Below the pieces are notes generated by a model. The model ran no database searches, was not told where the DNA came from, and was given only the letters and a program-made list of their open reading frames with translations. This document shows, in pieces, positions 1-11,235 of a stretch of 64,000 nt of DNA (its first letter is position 1; each line of letters opens with the position of its first letter). The position numbers were made by a program, and so were the translations under genes. The DNA is from Ahaetulla prasina (taxonomy: Eukaryota > Chordata > Lepidosauria > Squamata > Colubridae): assembly GCF_028640845.1 (NCBI RefSeq), contig NC_080539.1:190349436-190413435 (forward strand), given 5' to 3'.

Positions 1-1438
1 CAAATGTAAATAATAAATAAAATAATAAATAAATATAGGAAGACAAAGGAATTGGTTTTGTGGATTAACAAGTGACATTTTGTTGCTGGGAGTTGTGGAT
101 TGGAGAGAAACATTCCTGGAGAGGGAAAAAACAACATTGCATTCTTTAGACTATTAAGAGAAAAAGGAACACTGAAGGAGTACTTGTTTAAACAGTTGTG
201 ACATAGCTTCAAAAGACTGGAGAGATCTAGATTGGAACTAGGACGACCCAGAAAAAAAAAAGGAAAAAATACAAAACGAACTGGCTTGCTTTTGGAAACA
301 GGAAAAGGGGGGGGGGAAGAGTCAACATTTTGGACTTCAATGTGGACTATACATAAATTAAAATAAATAAATTTAAAAAGTTGTTCTCCTTATATTGAAA
401 ACATGGAAAATTGGGAGGAATTATGGGAGATGCTTCCAATAGTGCGAGAATCCTTTAAAGGGAATAAACAAGCAGAGCTGTGGCTCAAAAATAAAAAAAG
501 AAATTATGAAGAAATTATGGGGAAATAAATGTTGAAAAAGAAATGAATGAGGATAAAAATACAAAAGATTGAAGGAAAAAACTAAAAGAGTGAAAAAAAA
601 TAGATGATTACACTGGGATTAGCAGTTGCAGAATAAAGAGGAGAGGAGAAAATGGAGAAAAATTGAGGGGGAAAATTAAAAGAGTAAAAGTTAGAAAAAG
701 GAGGTGGAAAAGACGATATAAGAAAGAGAGAAAAAAGAAGATAAAAGAATGGGAGAAAGGGAGAAAAATATTAAGAGATGGGATTTTGGAGAGATGGAAA
801 TATATTGGTTAAAAGGAGAAAAAAATGAATAGTAGAAAAGAAATTAAAATAGTGGTAGAAATTCTTTGGAATGATGGAAATTAGATGAAATATGTAGAAA
901 TATATAGATTATTGTAAAAGAGTAGTGAAAAGGGTGAAATGAAGTGAATGAAGGGATTAAAAAAGAAGGAATATATTGTTTAATGTAAAATGGAGAAGTA
1001 AATGAAATGTGGAAGATATAATGGGATACATGTTTTCTTTTTCTTTTTGTGTCTGAGAATGCATGGAATGAGAGAGTAAACTATACTTGATGGTAAGGAA
1101 ATAAACTTTGAATATATAAAAGATTGGAAAAAATAATTGAAGTTAAGATATAAAATTGTAAAGAAGGTTAAAAAGAATAAATATATTGTCTTAACAATAA
1201 TAATAAATAGTCCAGCAGATGGAATGAGAAAGATAGTATGGTTTATAAGTGAAAATGATTGTTATTAAGATGTAAAATGAAATGAAATTGAAATGTTAGT
1301 AAGTGATGTATAATATTGGAAGAGAATAATAATTATTGAAATTGTGAACAAAAACTCTAAGAAAATAAGAGGTGGAAGGTTGTATTAATTGATTGTAAGA
1401 TACAAATGGAATAAGATGAAGACAATGTTAATAACTAA
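1..1438 (+). repeat. A-rich LINE-like repeat, copy 1
   Basis: A very A-rich plus-strand block. Positions about 20-860 are closely similar to the element at 40931-42383. It carries a short frame starting at about 403 (MENWEELWEM...) that matches MESWEDEYEELWEM at 41837. Beyond it are lysine-rich broken frames. The family is not recognised with certainty; an ORF1-like region of an L1-type LINE is the best guess. It ends where Gypsy RT begins at 1439. Confidence 0.55.
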
Positions 1439-2062
1439 AACCAGCTAGGCCCCGGGTTGCAGCCCCAGTCATGTTCCGGGAAAAGAAAGCTGGGACTTAT
1501 CGCTTAATAGTTGATTATAGGAACCTGAACTGCGTGTGCGTGGAAAATGTATACCCCATGCCTCTTATGAAAGACATGCTCGTCCACTTGGCCAAAGGAA
1601 AGTTTTTCACCAAACTGGACTTAGGGGAGGCGCATAAAAGAAGGGGATGAATGGAAAACGGCGTTCAATTGCCCCCTTGGTTGCTTCCAATTCCGAGTCC
1701 TACCATTTGGGTTGCAAGGGGCTCCAGCAGTCTTCATGCAGCTAATAAATGAAGTTCTCCATGAACATTTGTTTAAAGGGGTTCTTGTTTATCTTGATGA
1801 CATACTTATCTACACAGAGACCATGGACGAGCATGTGAAGCTAGTAAGGGCAGTACTCAAAAAATTACTGGCCGCTGAGCTTTATGCAAAATTGTCTAAA
1901 TGTGAATTCCATCAAACGAAAATCTATTATCTGGGATACCATATTTCCCCTGACGGTTTGGAGATGGACCCTGCCAAAGTCCAGGCAGTATTGGAGTGGG
2001 CACCCCCTCACACCCGCAAACAGTTAAAAAGCTTCCTGGGTTTTGCTAACTTCTATCGCCCA
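1439..2062 (+). pseudogene. Ty3/Gypsy reverse transcriptase fragment (plus strand)
   Basis: Translation shows a Gypsy RT: an N-terminal VMFREKKAGTYR block, DYRNLN, FTKLDL (first catalytic Asp), LPFGLQGAP and YLDDILIYT (catalytic YLDD), ending at SFLGFANFYRP. A frameshift near 1640 breaks the frame. The fragment begins with codons for KPARPRVAAP, exactly where the minus-strand element to its right loses its own RT (2936). It ends abruptly at 2062, where the sequence switches to minus-strand integrase. RNase H is absent. This is a dead fragment of a chromovirus-type Gypsy. Confidence 0.85.
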
Positions 2063-2936
2063 ACATATTTGGGTCCAGGTTTTTTAGATTTCTGTGTAGT
2101 GTGTAAATATTTAGTGGACAAGAAAACTTTATCTCCTACTTGGAATTTTTTCTCAAGAGCTCTCTTTTTATCTGCTTGTTTCTTGTGTGCATGATGAGCA
2201 TCGTCAATTGCTTTGCATGTAATTTCCCATGTACTTTGCAATTGCTTTATCCATTCAGCCAATGATGGAATTGATGGTTTTTGTTTAGGGAGTTCAGGAA
2301 TGGGGACAAATTCCTGACCTGAAGCTACTTTGAATGGGGTGAAACCAGTACTGCTATGAACGGAATTATTGTAAGCCACTTCCACAAAAGGTAATAGGTC
2401 CGCCCAATTATCTTGTTGATAATTAATGTAACATCGTAGATATTGTTCCAGTACCAAGTTCGAGCATTCACAACCCCCATTAGTTTGAGGATGATGGGAG
2501 GAGCTTAATCCTTGGTCGGAGCCTATCAGCTGCAAAAATTCTTTCCAAAATTGATAAGTAAATTGCACCCCCGGGTCTGAGATTATCCGTTCTGGAACTC
2601 CATGGAGTCTGTAGATGTGTTGCACAAACAGCTTCGCCAAAGTTTTTGAAGAAGGTATTTTGGAACATGGGATGAAATGCACTCGTTTGGCGAATAGGTC
2701 CGTAACTACCCAGATCACTGTATTGCCTCCACTTTCGGGTAACTCCACTATGAAATCCATGGATATTTCTTTCCATGGGGCTTTTGGCCGGGCTACTGTT
2801 TGAAGCAAACCACGAGGCTTCCCTGGTGGCCTTTTAGTTGATGCACAAACAGGGCAACTCGCTATATAGGATTCAATGTCTTTTTAAAGTCCTGGCCACC
2901 AAAATTGTCTTTTCAGGAGGTGTAAGGTTTAATGAA
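2063..2936 (-). pseudogene. Ty3/Gypsy integrase (minus strand), 3'-truncated
   Basis: The minus strand encodes the end of the HHCC zinc-binding domain (LHLLKRQFWWP, SCPVCAS) with one stop. The integrase core follows: catalytic residues in SMDFIVELP, IISDPGVQFT and the NGGCECSN glutamate. It continues to FQVGDKVFLSTKYL and GPKYVG, then stops at the junction with the plus-strand RT. The chromodomain and 3' LTR are missing. At 2936 it is fused directly to the protease-RT linker, so all RT and RNase H coding has been lost. Confidence 0.88.
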
Positions 2937-3590
2937 TCCTCGCTCCAAATTTTTATCTATAAAGTTTCGTAATTCTCCCAATTCCTTCTGGGTCATGAGG
3001 TAAGATTTTGGTTTTGGGAGTTTCACCCCTGGTAGAATGTCAATTGCACAGTCTGTGGGCCTATGGGGAGGTAGTACGTCCGAGGCCTTTTCACTAAAAC
3101 CTCTCGTAGGTCCCAGTATTCTTTAGAAATTTTTTCCTCCCCCTCCAGCCGTTCAAACATCGACCCCAGTATCTCAGGGGGATTGGGGTCAGGGGTTTTT
3201 AAAGTTATCTTTTCAATCTTTTTCATCTTTGTGCGGAGTTGCAACACCCCTGTTCTCCAGTTTATTTTCGGGTTCTATTTTCGGAGTAAAAGAGGCTGGT
3301 CCATCCCTGGGGCCACTATGAAGTTTATGATTTCTCGGTGGTCTTCTATGGTCATCTCTAAGGGTTCTGTCACAAAGTGGGCTGGGCCTCCCCCCGCCAC
3401 CGACCCATCTAGCTGGCAAAAGTCTATGGGCCTGCTCAACATTTTTAGCTTTAGTTTCATTTTCTCTACCACCTCGGGGCTGATGATACATCGGGTACAC
3501 CCAGAGTCTAAGAGGGCTAGCATTTCCTTTGCATTCCCGAGAATGGGACAGTTTTACTGGAATGGTAAGGGGCCCCTCTTTCCAATTCAC
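2937..3590 (-). pseudogene. Ty3/Gypsy protease and protease-RT linker
   Basis: The minus strand carries an aspartic protease with active-site motif ALLDSGCTRCIIS (frame 3275-3523). The spacer that normally precedes Gypsy RT follows (REFIDKNLARG-type segment, here NFIDKNLERGFIKP), ending at 2937. Frames change between protease and linker, so the pol polyprotein is broken. The motif set is that of vertebrate chromovirus-like Gypsy elements, the lineage that also gave rise to domesticated PEG10/RTL genes. Here nothing suggests domestication. Confidence 0.82.
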
Positions 3591-5048
3591 AAGAAAATCC
3601 TCGTCTGATTCCAAAGATGGCTCACTGTCATCTGACCTGGAAGGAGTCCCAAGTTCCTCCTTAATGGGAGGAGTGTTCTTGGCAACATCCGCTCCCCTCT
3701 TTGCGACCTCTAGCATTTTTGGTTCCGTCCGTGCCGTTGCTTTTTTGCCACTAGGGGTCATCTTTGGCGTCAGCTTTGCACGACAATCAGCCGCTCTGTG
3801 GCCTTCCTTTCCACATCTGAAACAGCCCGTGGGTTTCTTCTTCCCACCCTCCGCTGCAACAGAATCTTTGGCTGGTTCTCTCTGGAACTGAGTTGGGGTT
3901 TGCCTCCAAATGCGATCATTTCGCAGGCGGTCCTTGGCTAGGTTGATCTCCATTTCTGCTGCCAGGGTGTACCAGCCACGCAGGGTAGTCGGGGACGCTC
4001 GGGCTCTGCACAACTTATATAAATCCCCGTTTAGGCCGTCTTTGTATATGTCCAAAAGAGCCACTTCTGACCACCCTCTCATGAGAGGTACCAGATCGCT
4101 GAACTCTTGGTTGTAGTCAGCCACTGGTCTCCTCCCTTTTCTGATGGACCTCATGCGAATCTTGGCCTTCTGCTCTGCCAAGGGGTCCTCAAACCTCATT
4201 CTCAGGGCTGCCATAAAGTGGTGGTAGTTCCTCAAGAGAGGGGAATTCTCTTGGTACAAGGACACGTACCAGGAAGCCGCCCTTCCAGTCAAGACTTGGG
4301 TCACGCTTCTCACTTTAGAGGCTTCTGACAAATAATCTTCACCCATTCCTGCATGTGGCTGTCTGCCATAGCCTGGAATAACCCTAATTCTTTAGGGTCT
4401 CCATCAAACTTCCCGGGAATTGGGGGAATTTTAGGTTTTTTTTCTTCTGCGAGGCAACATTTGTGCAGCAGGGGTCCCCTGGTCTCTATCAAAATCTGCA
4501 GCCCCTGGAGAATGCAGCTCAGGCTCTCGTTCCTCCAGAATATCTCTGCTGTATGCTGCTCCCCCGGTGGCCTTCAAAATTTCTGTTTCCACTTCTTCCC
4601 CCTCCCTCCAGAGCTTTTGAATGGGGACCTCATACCTTTCACGATCTCTCTGTTGCTCTATCACCTCACGATAAAGTCTGACAGCTTCTGCGATTTGTAA
4701 TTCATCCTTAATTAGCTGTTCATGTTGCCAAGCAGAGAGTTTCTTTTGCTGCTTACGTCTAGTGACTCCGGATTGTAGTTCCCTCGGGTCTGGAAGCTTT
4801 CCAAAATCCAGTTTGGCCTTCTACCGTCTCTCCTCTATTTGTAGTTTCTCCAGCCACTCTGCAGAAATTTCTGAGTATTCGGGAGGGCCTGATGTGGCTG
4901 CCAAGACTGCTCCCCTCTCCTCCAGCTCATCTTCTGGGGTTGGATTTCTCCCCATAAAAGATTCCTTATCAGCTCCTCTGGGATAGTCCTGGGATGAGAT
5001 GTCTGCCAGCTGCTCATCATCAGCTTCGCATTCATGCTCCGACATCAT
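3591..5048 (-). pseudogene. Ty3/Gypsy gag (matrix/capsid and zinc knuckle)
   Basis: The minus strand from 5048 begins with an acidic N-terminal segment (MMSEHECEADDEQL...). A charged coiled region follows, then a retrotransposon-gag capsid (LTGRAASWYVSLYQ, MRFEDPLAEQKAK, YNQEFSDLVPLM). A CCHC nucleic-acid-binding knuckle, CFRCGKEGHRAADC, lies near 3800. At least one stop and several frame changes interrupt it. Gag would package the element RNA into cytoplasmic particles. The order gag-PR-(deleted RT)-IN fits the minus-strand pol remnants to its left and the LTR to its right. Confidence 0.85.
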
Positions 5049-5402
5049 TAAGAAAAAATTTTCAGTCCCCTCGGTTGTGATCCTGGATGACTGATTTTTA
5101 TTTTTTTTTAGTTCTGGCTTAATGTTAGCATGCCTCAGATCAATGTTTAAGAAAATAAATACCCAACTCTATCATTTTGAAGAAATTGGTAATTTTTACT
5201 AAACAAGTCTGAAAGCAATGTAAGCAAAGCCAGAACTGGAAGTATACTAAAACCACAGATGACATATCCCCTGCTGAGCCCTCCCCCCCACTAGAGTTCA
5301 AACAGTTATAATCCAATGGCATCTTCCTCCTTGGCCACGTGTAGTTTCACTTCTGATATTCTCCCTCTGTCAATCTTCTGGATGGAATGTGAAGCAGGCA
5401 AC

Positions 5403-5426
5403 TCCCGTTACATTCACGCGCCAAAT
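5403..5426 (-). other. Candidate primer-binding site of the minus-strand Gypsy
   Basis: On the minus strand, TTTGGCGCGTGAATG lies just inside the inferred 5' LTR. TGGCGC-type motifs are typical tRNA primer-binding sites. About 350 bp of leader follow before gag. The match to a particular tRNA was not established. Confidence 0.4.
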
Positions 5427-5637
5427 CAATTCAAAAGTCTGATTGAAAAACTGCTTGAAAGACTATCTTCCTCCCCCACACATGCAAAGTCAGCCAAACG
5501 CTAGCTAGGGTAGAAACCTCCCCACCTCTCCCATAAATCATGTAAAACATTCAATAAGAAGCAAACCTTTAACAAAGTAATAAAACAGTAAAACAGTCTA
5601 GTAAGAGAAATACACTTAATTAAAGCGGAGGCTGACA
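5427..5637 (-). repeat. 5' LTR of the minus-strand Gypsy
   Basis: In minus orientation the block starts TGTCAGCCTCCGC at 5637. The first ten bases are shared with the LTR at 16660 and the LTR-like start at 20937. It ends next to a PBS-like motif. The inner border is uncertain because no clean CA end is visible. The flank at 5638 is L1-like sequence. Confidence 0.6.
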
Positions 5638-6040
5638 GTTAATCTTTTCTCCTACTTTGTTATCTGTTTGCTCTGTCTTTTCTTCCACTTTCTAGATCAG
5701 TTGTTCATTTTTAGTAATTATTTGCTGAATATTGTCTATTTTATCTTCCATTTTTTGTTCCATCTTTTGCATCCTATTTGCCATATCCTCATGGTTCTTA
5801 GCCATGGCTCTTTGTAGTGATTCCTGTAACGATTGAATGATTTTTCATCTCTGACTGAAAAGTGTTTAATTTTTCATTCTGTAACTTGGTGTAACATGGT
5901 GCCTATAGAGCACTGACTTGCCGGCCTCAATAATGCTGCTAATGATGGTGCAGATGATGCTACTTGTTATTTTGATAGTTTGGAATAGTAAATATTTTAG
6001 TTATTATTTAACAAAACAACCAACCAGTAACCCAACAATC
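5638..6040 (-). pseudogene. L1-type ORF1 coiled-coil fragment
   Basis: The minus strand from about 5828 to 5690 reads an uninterrupted heptad-rich coiled coil (RAMAKNHEDMANRMQKMEQK...), then a stop. This resembles the N-terminal trimerisation coil of L1 ORF1. The rest up to 6040 shows nothing clear. It may be continuous with antisense L1 leader at 9886-11235 across the inserted LINE. Confidence 0.5.
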
Positions 6041-6044
6041 AATG

Positions 6045-8124
6045 CGACCGGTCGGAGAGATAGGAGGAGAACCACCGATATACGGTGCCTCCCACTCCCA
6101 ATCCCCCCAACCGGCGCAGCAGGATACCATGATCGATGGTATCGAACGCCGCTGAGAGGTCTAATAGGACCAGGGCAGAGGAATATCCCCTGTCCCTGGC
6201 CCTCCAGAGATCATCCACCAATGCGACCAAAGCTGTCTCCGTGCTGTATCTGGGTCGGAAGCCGGACTGGAACGGGTCTAGATAGACATCTTCATCCAGG
6301 TGTTGGGGCAGCTGTCGCGCCACGGCACTCTCTACAACCTTAGCAGCAAAGCGAAGGTTGGAGACTGGACGATAATTACCCAAAATAGCTGGGTCCAAAG
6401 AGGGCTTCTTAAGGAGGGGTCTCACCACCGCCTCTTTCAAGGCGGCAGGGAAAACCCCGTCCAACAAAGAAGCGTTGATAATCCTCTGGAGCCAGCCTCG
6501 TGTCACTGCCTGAGTGGCCAGTACCAGCCAGGAAGGGCACGGGTCCAGTAAACATGTCGTGGCGTGAAGCCTCCCCAACAACCTGTCCACGTCCTCGGGA
6601 GCCACAGGGTCAAACTCATCCCAAATGTGCTCAACAAGACGTGCCTCCTCTCCCTCGCTTGGATCATCCCAAATTCGGTCCAGACCGTCCCTCAGCTGAG
6701 CGATTTTATCGTATAGATAACCACTAAACTCCTCGGCTCGTACCTGCAAAGGGTCATCCCGCACCTCCTGATGTAGGAGAGAGCGGGTCACCCGAAACAG
6801 GGCGGCCGGGCGGTTATCTGCCGACGCAATGAGGGTGGGCGTGGGCGCCTCGCTTCCTCATTGCCACTAGGTAGGTCCTAGAATAGGTCCTAACTAGTGT
6901 CCGATCAGCTTCAGAGCGACTGGACCTCCAGGTGCTCTCTAGGCGTCTTCTTCCGGCGTTCATCTCCTCAGCCCCTCGGAGAACCAAGGGCGGACGAGAT
7001 CTCGCCGGATCAGAGGCCGCAAAGCGCGACACGGTCCAGGGCCCCGGCCGCGGCCTGCTCCCAGGCCACGACCAGTTCCTCAGTCGTGCCGTGGGCCAGA
7101 TCCTCAGGGAATGGCCCAAGCTTCGTCTGGAACCTCTCAGGGTCCATCAGGCGCCTGGGACGGAACCACCGTATAGGTTCCGTCTCCCTGCGGTGGTGAA
7201 TGGCGGTTCGGAAGTCTAGGCGAAGGAGAAAATGATCCGACCATGACATTGGTTCTGTTACTAAATCATCTAATACCAGATCATTTAACCACTGTCCAGA
7301 GATATAAATCAGATCCAGCATGCCTCCCCCCATGTGCGTAGGGCCATCATTTACTCGAATCAGGTTCAAGGCCGTCATGGAAGCCTGGAACTCCCGAGCT
7401 GCCGTCGATGACAAGCCAACTGATGGCAAGTTGAAATCCCCCATGACTATAAGTTTGGGGGTCTCAACCGCCATAGCAGCCAGTACCTCCAACAGCTCGG
7501 GCAGGGCTGTGGTCACGCAGCAAGGAGCCAGGTATGCGATCACCAAGCCCAACTGATTCCTATAGCCCCAACGCACACAGAGGGATTCGCAGCCGGCAAT
7601 CTGAGGAACAGTGGTCTCCCTCGGCTCTAGATCTTCTTAATAACAACTGCCACCCCCCCACCCCTACCTTGGACCCTCGGCTGATGAAATGCTCGGAAGC
7701 CTGGAGGGCACATCTCAACAAGGGGGACCCTCCCCTCAGGGCCCAACCAGGTCTCCGTAATGCCCATGAGGTCCGCGGACCCCCCCTGAATAAGATCACA
7801 AATCAGGGGAGCCTTATTAACCACGGACCGGGCATTACATAACATCAGCCGAAGATCCAAGCTCTGAGGATCATGGCCACCCGAGGAACGGGTAGGGACT
7901 GAGGGCCGGAGCACGTGATCGCTCTCAGACATCGAACACGTGCCCCCACAACTCGATACGGCCCCTTCCCCGCCATATCTGCCTCTCCCACTTACCGTAC
8001 AGATCGAACAGCCCTCTAAACCTGGAACGTCCTCCCCCCCTGCCTTCAGACAAGATGGCGTAATGTCGCGAACTAGCACAGGGGCTGGATCCCTCCCTGA
8101 CGGGTCCTCCCCCCCACCTGTCAA
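6045..8124 (-). pseudogene. L2-like LINE ORF, N-terminal half (APE endonuclease and RT start)
   Basis: The frame from 8124 gives a Gly/Ser-rich leader (MTGGGEDPSGRDP...). The endonuclease follows: [22 protein letters not shown] and SWSDHF, holding the APE catalytic Asn, Glu, Asp/Asn and Asp-His. Then come the linker and RT up to [12 protein letters not shown] and SYLSDRS. Frames change several times, near 7630, 7010 and 6800. The leader is in frame with the endonuclease here, so it marks the likely authentic N terminus of the family. Confidence 0.85.
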
Positions 8125-8690
8125 ATCCCTCCCCCCCTTAAAAAACCCTTATTTAAAAAACTATTTAAAAACCCCCACAAATTCTTCTTGGCCGCATGCC
8201 ACCTCTCTGGGTCCCGAGACCCTTCAAGGTAAGCCCTCGATAGCTTGAGGCCATTCTGCAAGTAGGCGGGGGAACCTCGCAGTCGTAGTAGTTCGGCAAA
8301 TGAATATCTCATGGAGAGATAGTCCCTAAAGTCGCGGAAAAATGTCCATCCTTAGCCGCCAAGATGTTACCGTCGTATCCATCGATCGCCAGGACCCAAC
8401 ATTAGATAATCAGCCATGTGGGTCGTGGTCCGTAGGAGTCCGTGGGATCACAAGAATAAAAAGATCTCCCTCAAGTTCCCGGCAACGCACCATCACGGGA
8501 GAAAGACCCGTGCGGTGTGATAGTTGAACCGACGCTGCAGTGCCCTTACGCCGTCCATGCCTCCACCCCTAAGTCGGCAGATTATACCTCTGGGCCCAAT
8601 ATGGCCCCACATGCCGCTCTGCTGCTGTTAAAATTGTCCAGGCCAACCACCTCTCCGTCGCTGATGGAAAGAGTGGCTCAAAGAGAGAGA
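8125..8690 (-). repeat. L2-like LINE 5' UTR
   Basis: Sequence upstream of the LINE frame on the minus strand. It is similar to the antisense block at 29217-30062 (shared segments around the CTCGCAGTCGTA and GTCGCTGATGGAAA motifs). It ends at a purine run joining the forward 3' half. A plus-strand frame beginning at 8517 runs across this antisense leader into the RT; that start is a shadow. Confidence 0.75.
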
Positions 8691-9686
8691 GAGACAGGGG
8701 GGCAGAGGTCGACCGCGAGGGGCCTCACTTGTGGGGTCCCACAGGGGTCGATTCTCTCGCCCCTGCTGTTCAACATCTACATGAAGCCGTTGAGTGAGAT
8801 CATCAGTGGTTTCGGGGTGAGATACCAGCAGTACGCTGACGACACCCAGCTGTACTTTTCTACCCCGGACCACCCCAATGAAGTTGTTGAAGTGCTGTCC
8901 CGGTGTTTGGAAGCTGTACGGGTCTGGATGGGGAGAAACAGGCTCAAGCTTAATCCCTCCAAGACGGAGTGGCTGTGGATGCCGGCACCCCGATTCAGTC
9001 AGCTGCAGCCGCGGCTGGCTGTTGGAGGCGAGTTACTGGCCCCAAAGGATAGGGTGCGCAACTTGGGTGTCCTCCTGGATGATCGGCTGTCGTTTGAAGA
9101 CCATTTGACGGCCGTCTCCAGGAGGGCCTTCCACCAGGTTCGCCTGGTTCGGCAGTTGCGCCCCTTCCTTGATCGGGATGCCTTATGCACAGTCACTCAT
9201 GCGCTCGTTACCTCTAGCTTGGATTACTGTAATGCTCTCTACATGGGGCTCCCCTTGAAGTGCGCTCGGAGGCTTCAGTTAGTCCAGAATGCAGCTGCGC
9301 GGGTTATAGAGGGAGCTACGCGTAGTTCCCATGTAACACCGCTCCTGCGCAGACTGCACTGGCTGCCTGTGGCCTTCCGGGTGCACTTTAAGGTGTTGGT
9401 TATGACCTTTAAAGCGCTCCATGGCTTAGGACCTGGGTACTTACGGGACCACCTGCTGTTACCACACGCCTCCCACCGACCCGTACGCTCCCACAGAGAG
9501 GGACTTCTCAGGGTGCCGTCCGCCAAACAATTTCGGCTGGCGGCCCCAGGAAGGGCCTTCTCTGTGGGGCTCCACACTCTGGAACGAGCTTCCCCGGGTT
9601 TACGCCAAATACCTGACCTTCGGACATTTCGTCATGAACTCAAGACTCATCTTTTATCCATGGGCTGGCTTAAATTGGGATTTTAA
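8691..9686 (+). pseudogene. L2-like LINE ORF, C-terminal half (RT)
   Basis: Open on the plus strand from GGQRST through [25 protein letters not shown] (catalytic YADD), thumb and C-terminal blocks ([46 protein letters not shown]) to a stop at 9686. It is uninterrupted over more than 320 residues, but a frame change near the end alters the usual C terminus. It is physically separated from its endonuclease by the inversion, so no functional protein can be made. Confidence 0.88.
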
Positions 9687-9815
9687 TGTTAAATTTATTA
9701 ATTTTAAACGGGGTTTTAGTATGGTAAATTTTAATCACTGGGCTAATTTAAATAAGTTTTTTAAATCGTATTTTAAACTTGTATATTGTATTGTCGGTTT
9801 TATTATGCCTGTACA

Positions 9816-9844
9816 CCGCCCTGAGTCCTTCGGGAGAAGGGCGG
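9816..9844 (+). other. L2 3'-terminal hairpin with UUCG loop
   Basis: CCGCCCT pairs with AGGGCGG, and inside TCC-TTCG-GGA forms a UUCG tetraloop stem, separated by a small internal loop. It is followed by A/T-rich short repeats ending the element. The same 29 nt recur at 21825-21853 and 54501-54529. It is probably the RNA feature recognised by the LINE RT. Confidence 0.8.
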
Positions 9845-9885
9845 TATAAAAATCAAATAAAATAAATAAATAAAATAAATAATAC

Positions 9886-11235
9886 TGTAAGTCAAACAGA
9901 ATTGTACTTCACTATATCCAACTTATAACATATACCTGGTATATGTTAGTCGAATAATTTCCTTTCTTATTCCCAGTTCTTATTTTCAAGCCTCAAATCA
10001 CTTCCTGCTTTTAGATGCTATATTTCACAAGTCCAAAATGTCCCATAATCCAAGTTCCCTTCATCAAGGGTTGCTTTCTTTCTTCTTTTTTCTTTTTAGT
10101 AGTTTATATATTTAGTAGAGTATATATATTATACTCCACAAAGTTATAAATTATAATCCTTGAGGACTCACCAAATTGTAATCCACAAAGGCTCACCAAG
10201 ACCCCAGAATTATATCCAACAAATTGTAAATTCCCAAGGAGAAGAGTTGAAGGCTGAAATTTAAAAAATTTTCATTTATCTTCTCCTTGGGGATTTACCT
10301 TCAACTCTTCTCCTTGGGGATTTACAATTTGTTGGATAAAATTCTGGGGTCTTGGTTGTTTATAACAACCTCTATTATTTCCCAGTTCCAGTTGTTCAGT
10401 TTCTAGAATTTATATCCAGTCAAGAAGCTAGTGTTTACAGCTTACACTGTTTCCACTCTCTCTCTCTGTAGTTCTCTCTATAAACAATTCCCAGGTGCAG
10501 GCAGCTTATCTAAGTCTTGTGACAGTTTTGTAACAATGTTTTTCCATTAGCTGCCCAAGGTCAAGTTATTATTCACATTTTCTTTTCTTCACTTTCTCTC
10601 ACTTTCCCTATGGGTTTTTTCTGATGCTATTGCTCTATTTCTCTTATACTCCTCTCCTTTAACTTTGTTTTGCATATGCCATTTTTTCCCTTTAAAGTTC
10701 TGGAGACCAGGTTTTAGGGTCCCAAATAAAGTTTTAGTTCAGTAAAATCCTTAGGTTAACCAATCCAATTTTCCTCTTTTAGAATTTATAACTTCCAATT
10801 ATCCAAACAGTTCAAAGTTCTTATTCAGATCTCGTTCAGCTTTGTGCTTATTCGCCATTATTTCCAGGGGTAGGAGATTGATAAAACCATCCACTTCTTT
10901 TTCAGCCCCACTATCACTCAGTCAGTTTTAAAAGGGGCAATTTTGACAGAAGTTAGAAAATTTTCATCCATCCACCACACCGTTCTTCAATCTTTCCTCA
11001 TTCTTCTCCGTTCGGGCTGTCACAGGCTTGGACAGCATGCAACTGCTGTCTTTTCCTCCTTGCCGGATTGAGAGCTTCCCCTGTATCAGACAAGGAGTTA
11101 GCGATCTCTTTGAGATCTACGGGGGTCTCCTCTTTTCTTCACCACCCCTCCGAGGTGGCTTAGTTCCATTAGGACCCTCTAGCAAGGGGAATGGAGTGAA
11201 CTTCCATAAAGCCCAACAGAAAAGTTGTCATTTTG
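9886..11235 (-). repeat. Antisense L1-like leader sequence, no coding content
   Basis: A/T-rich sequence with pyrimidine runs on plus. Its style and some segments (a CTTCACCACC...CCTC block near 11140) resemble the antisense leader at 43050-43768. No frame is credible. It holds a long inverted repeat at 10196-10355. Confidence 0.4.
10196..10355. repeat. Near-perfect 58-bp inverted repeat, 44-bp loop
   Basis: The left arm 10196-10253 and right arm 10298-10355 are reverse complements with two mismatches. The loop also contains an extra partial copy of the arm (TTCTCCTTGGGGATTTACC). It could form a strong hairpin in RNA or a cruciform. Confidence 0.9.

Larger units (their letters stand above)
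6045..9885. mobile_element. L2-like LINE with in-place 5' inversion
   Basis: The 5' half (leader, endonuclease, first RT motifs) lies on the minus strand at 6045-8690. The 3' half (rest of RT, 3' UTR, hairpin, A/T-rich tail) lies on the plus strand at 8691-9885. The halves are complementary: the minus part stops in SYLSDRS and the plus part resumes about ten bases later at GGQRST. This is the arrangement expected from twin priming during one target-primed insertion. L2 versus another CR1-group clade was not settled. Confidence 0.85.

Noticed and set aside
8517..8700. N-terminal part of the plus-strand LINE frame starting at 8517
   Set aside because: It is antisense L2 leader read by chance; the genuine RT starts at the inversion joint near 8691.
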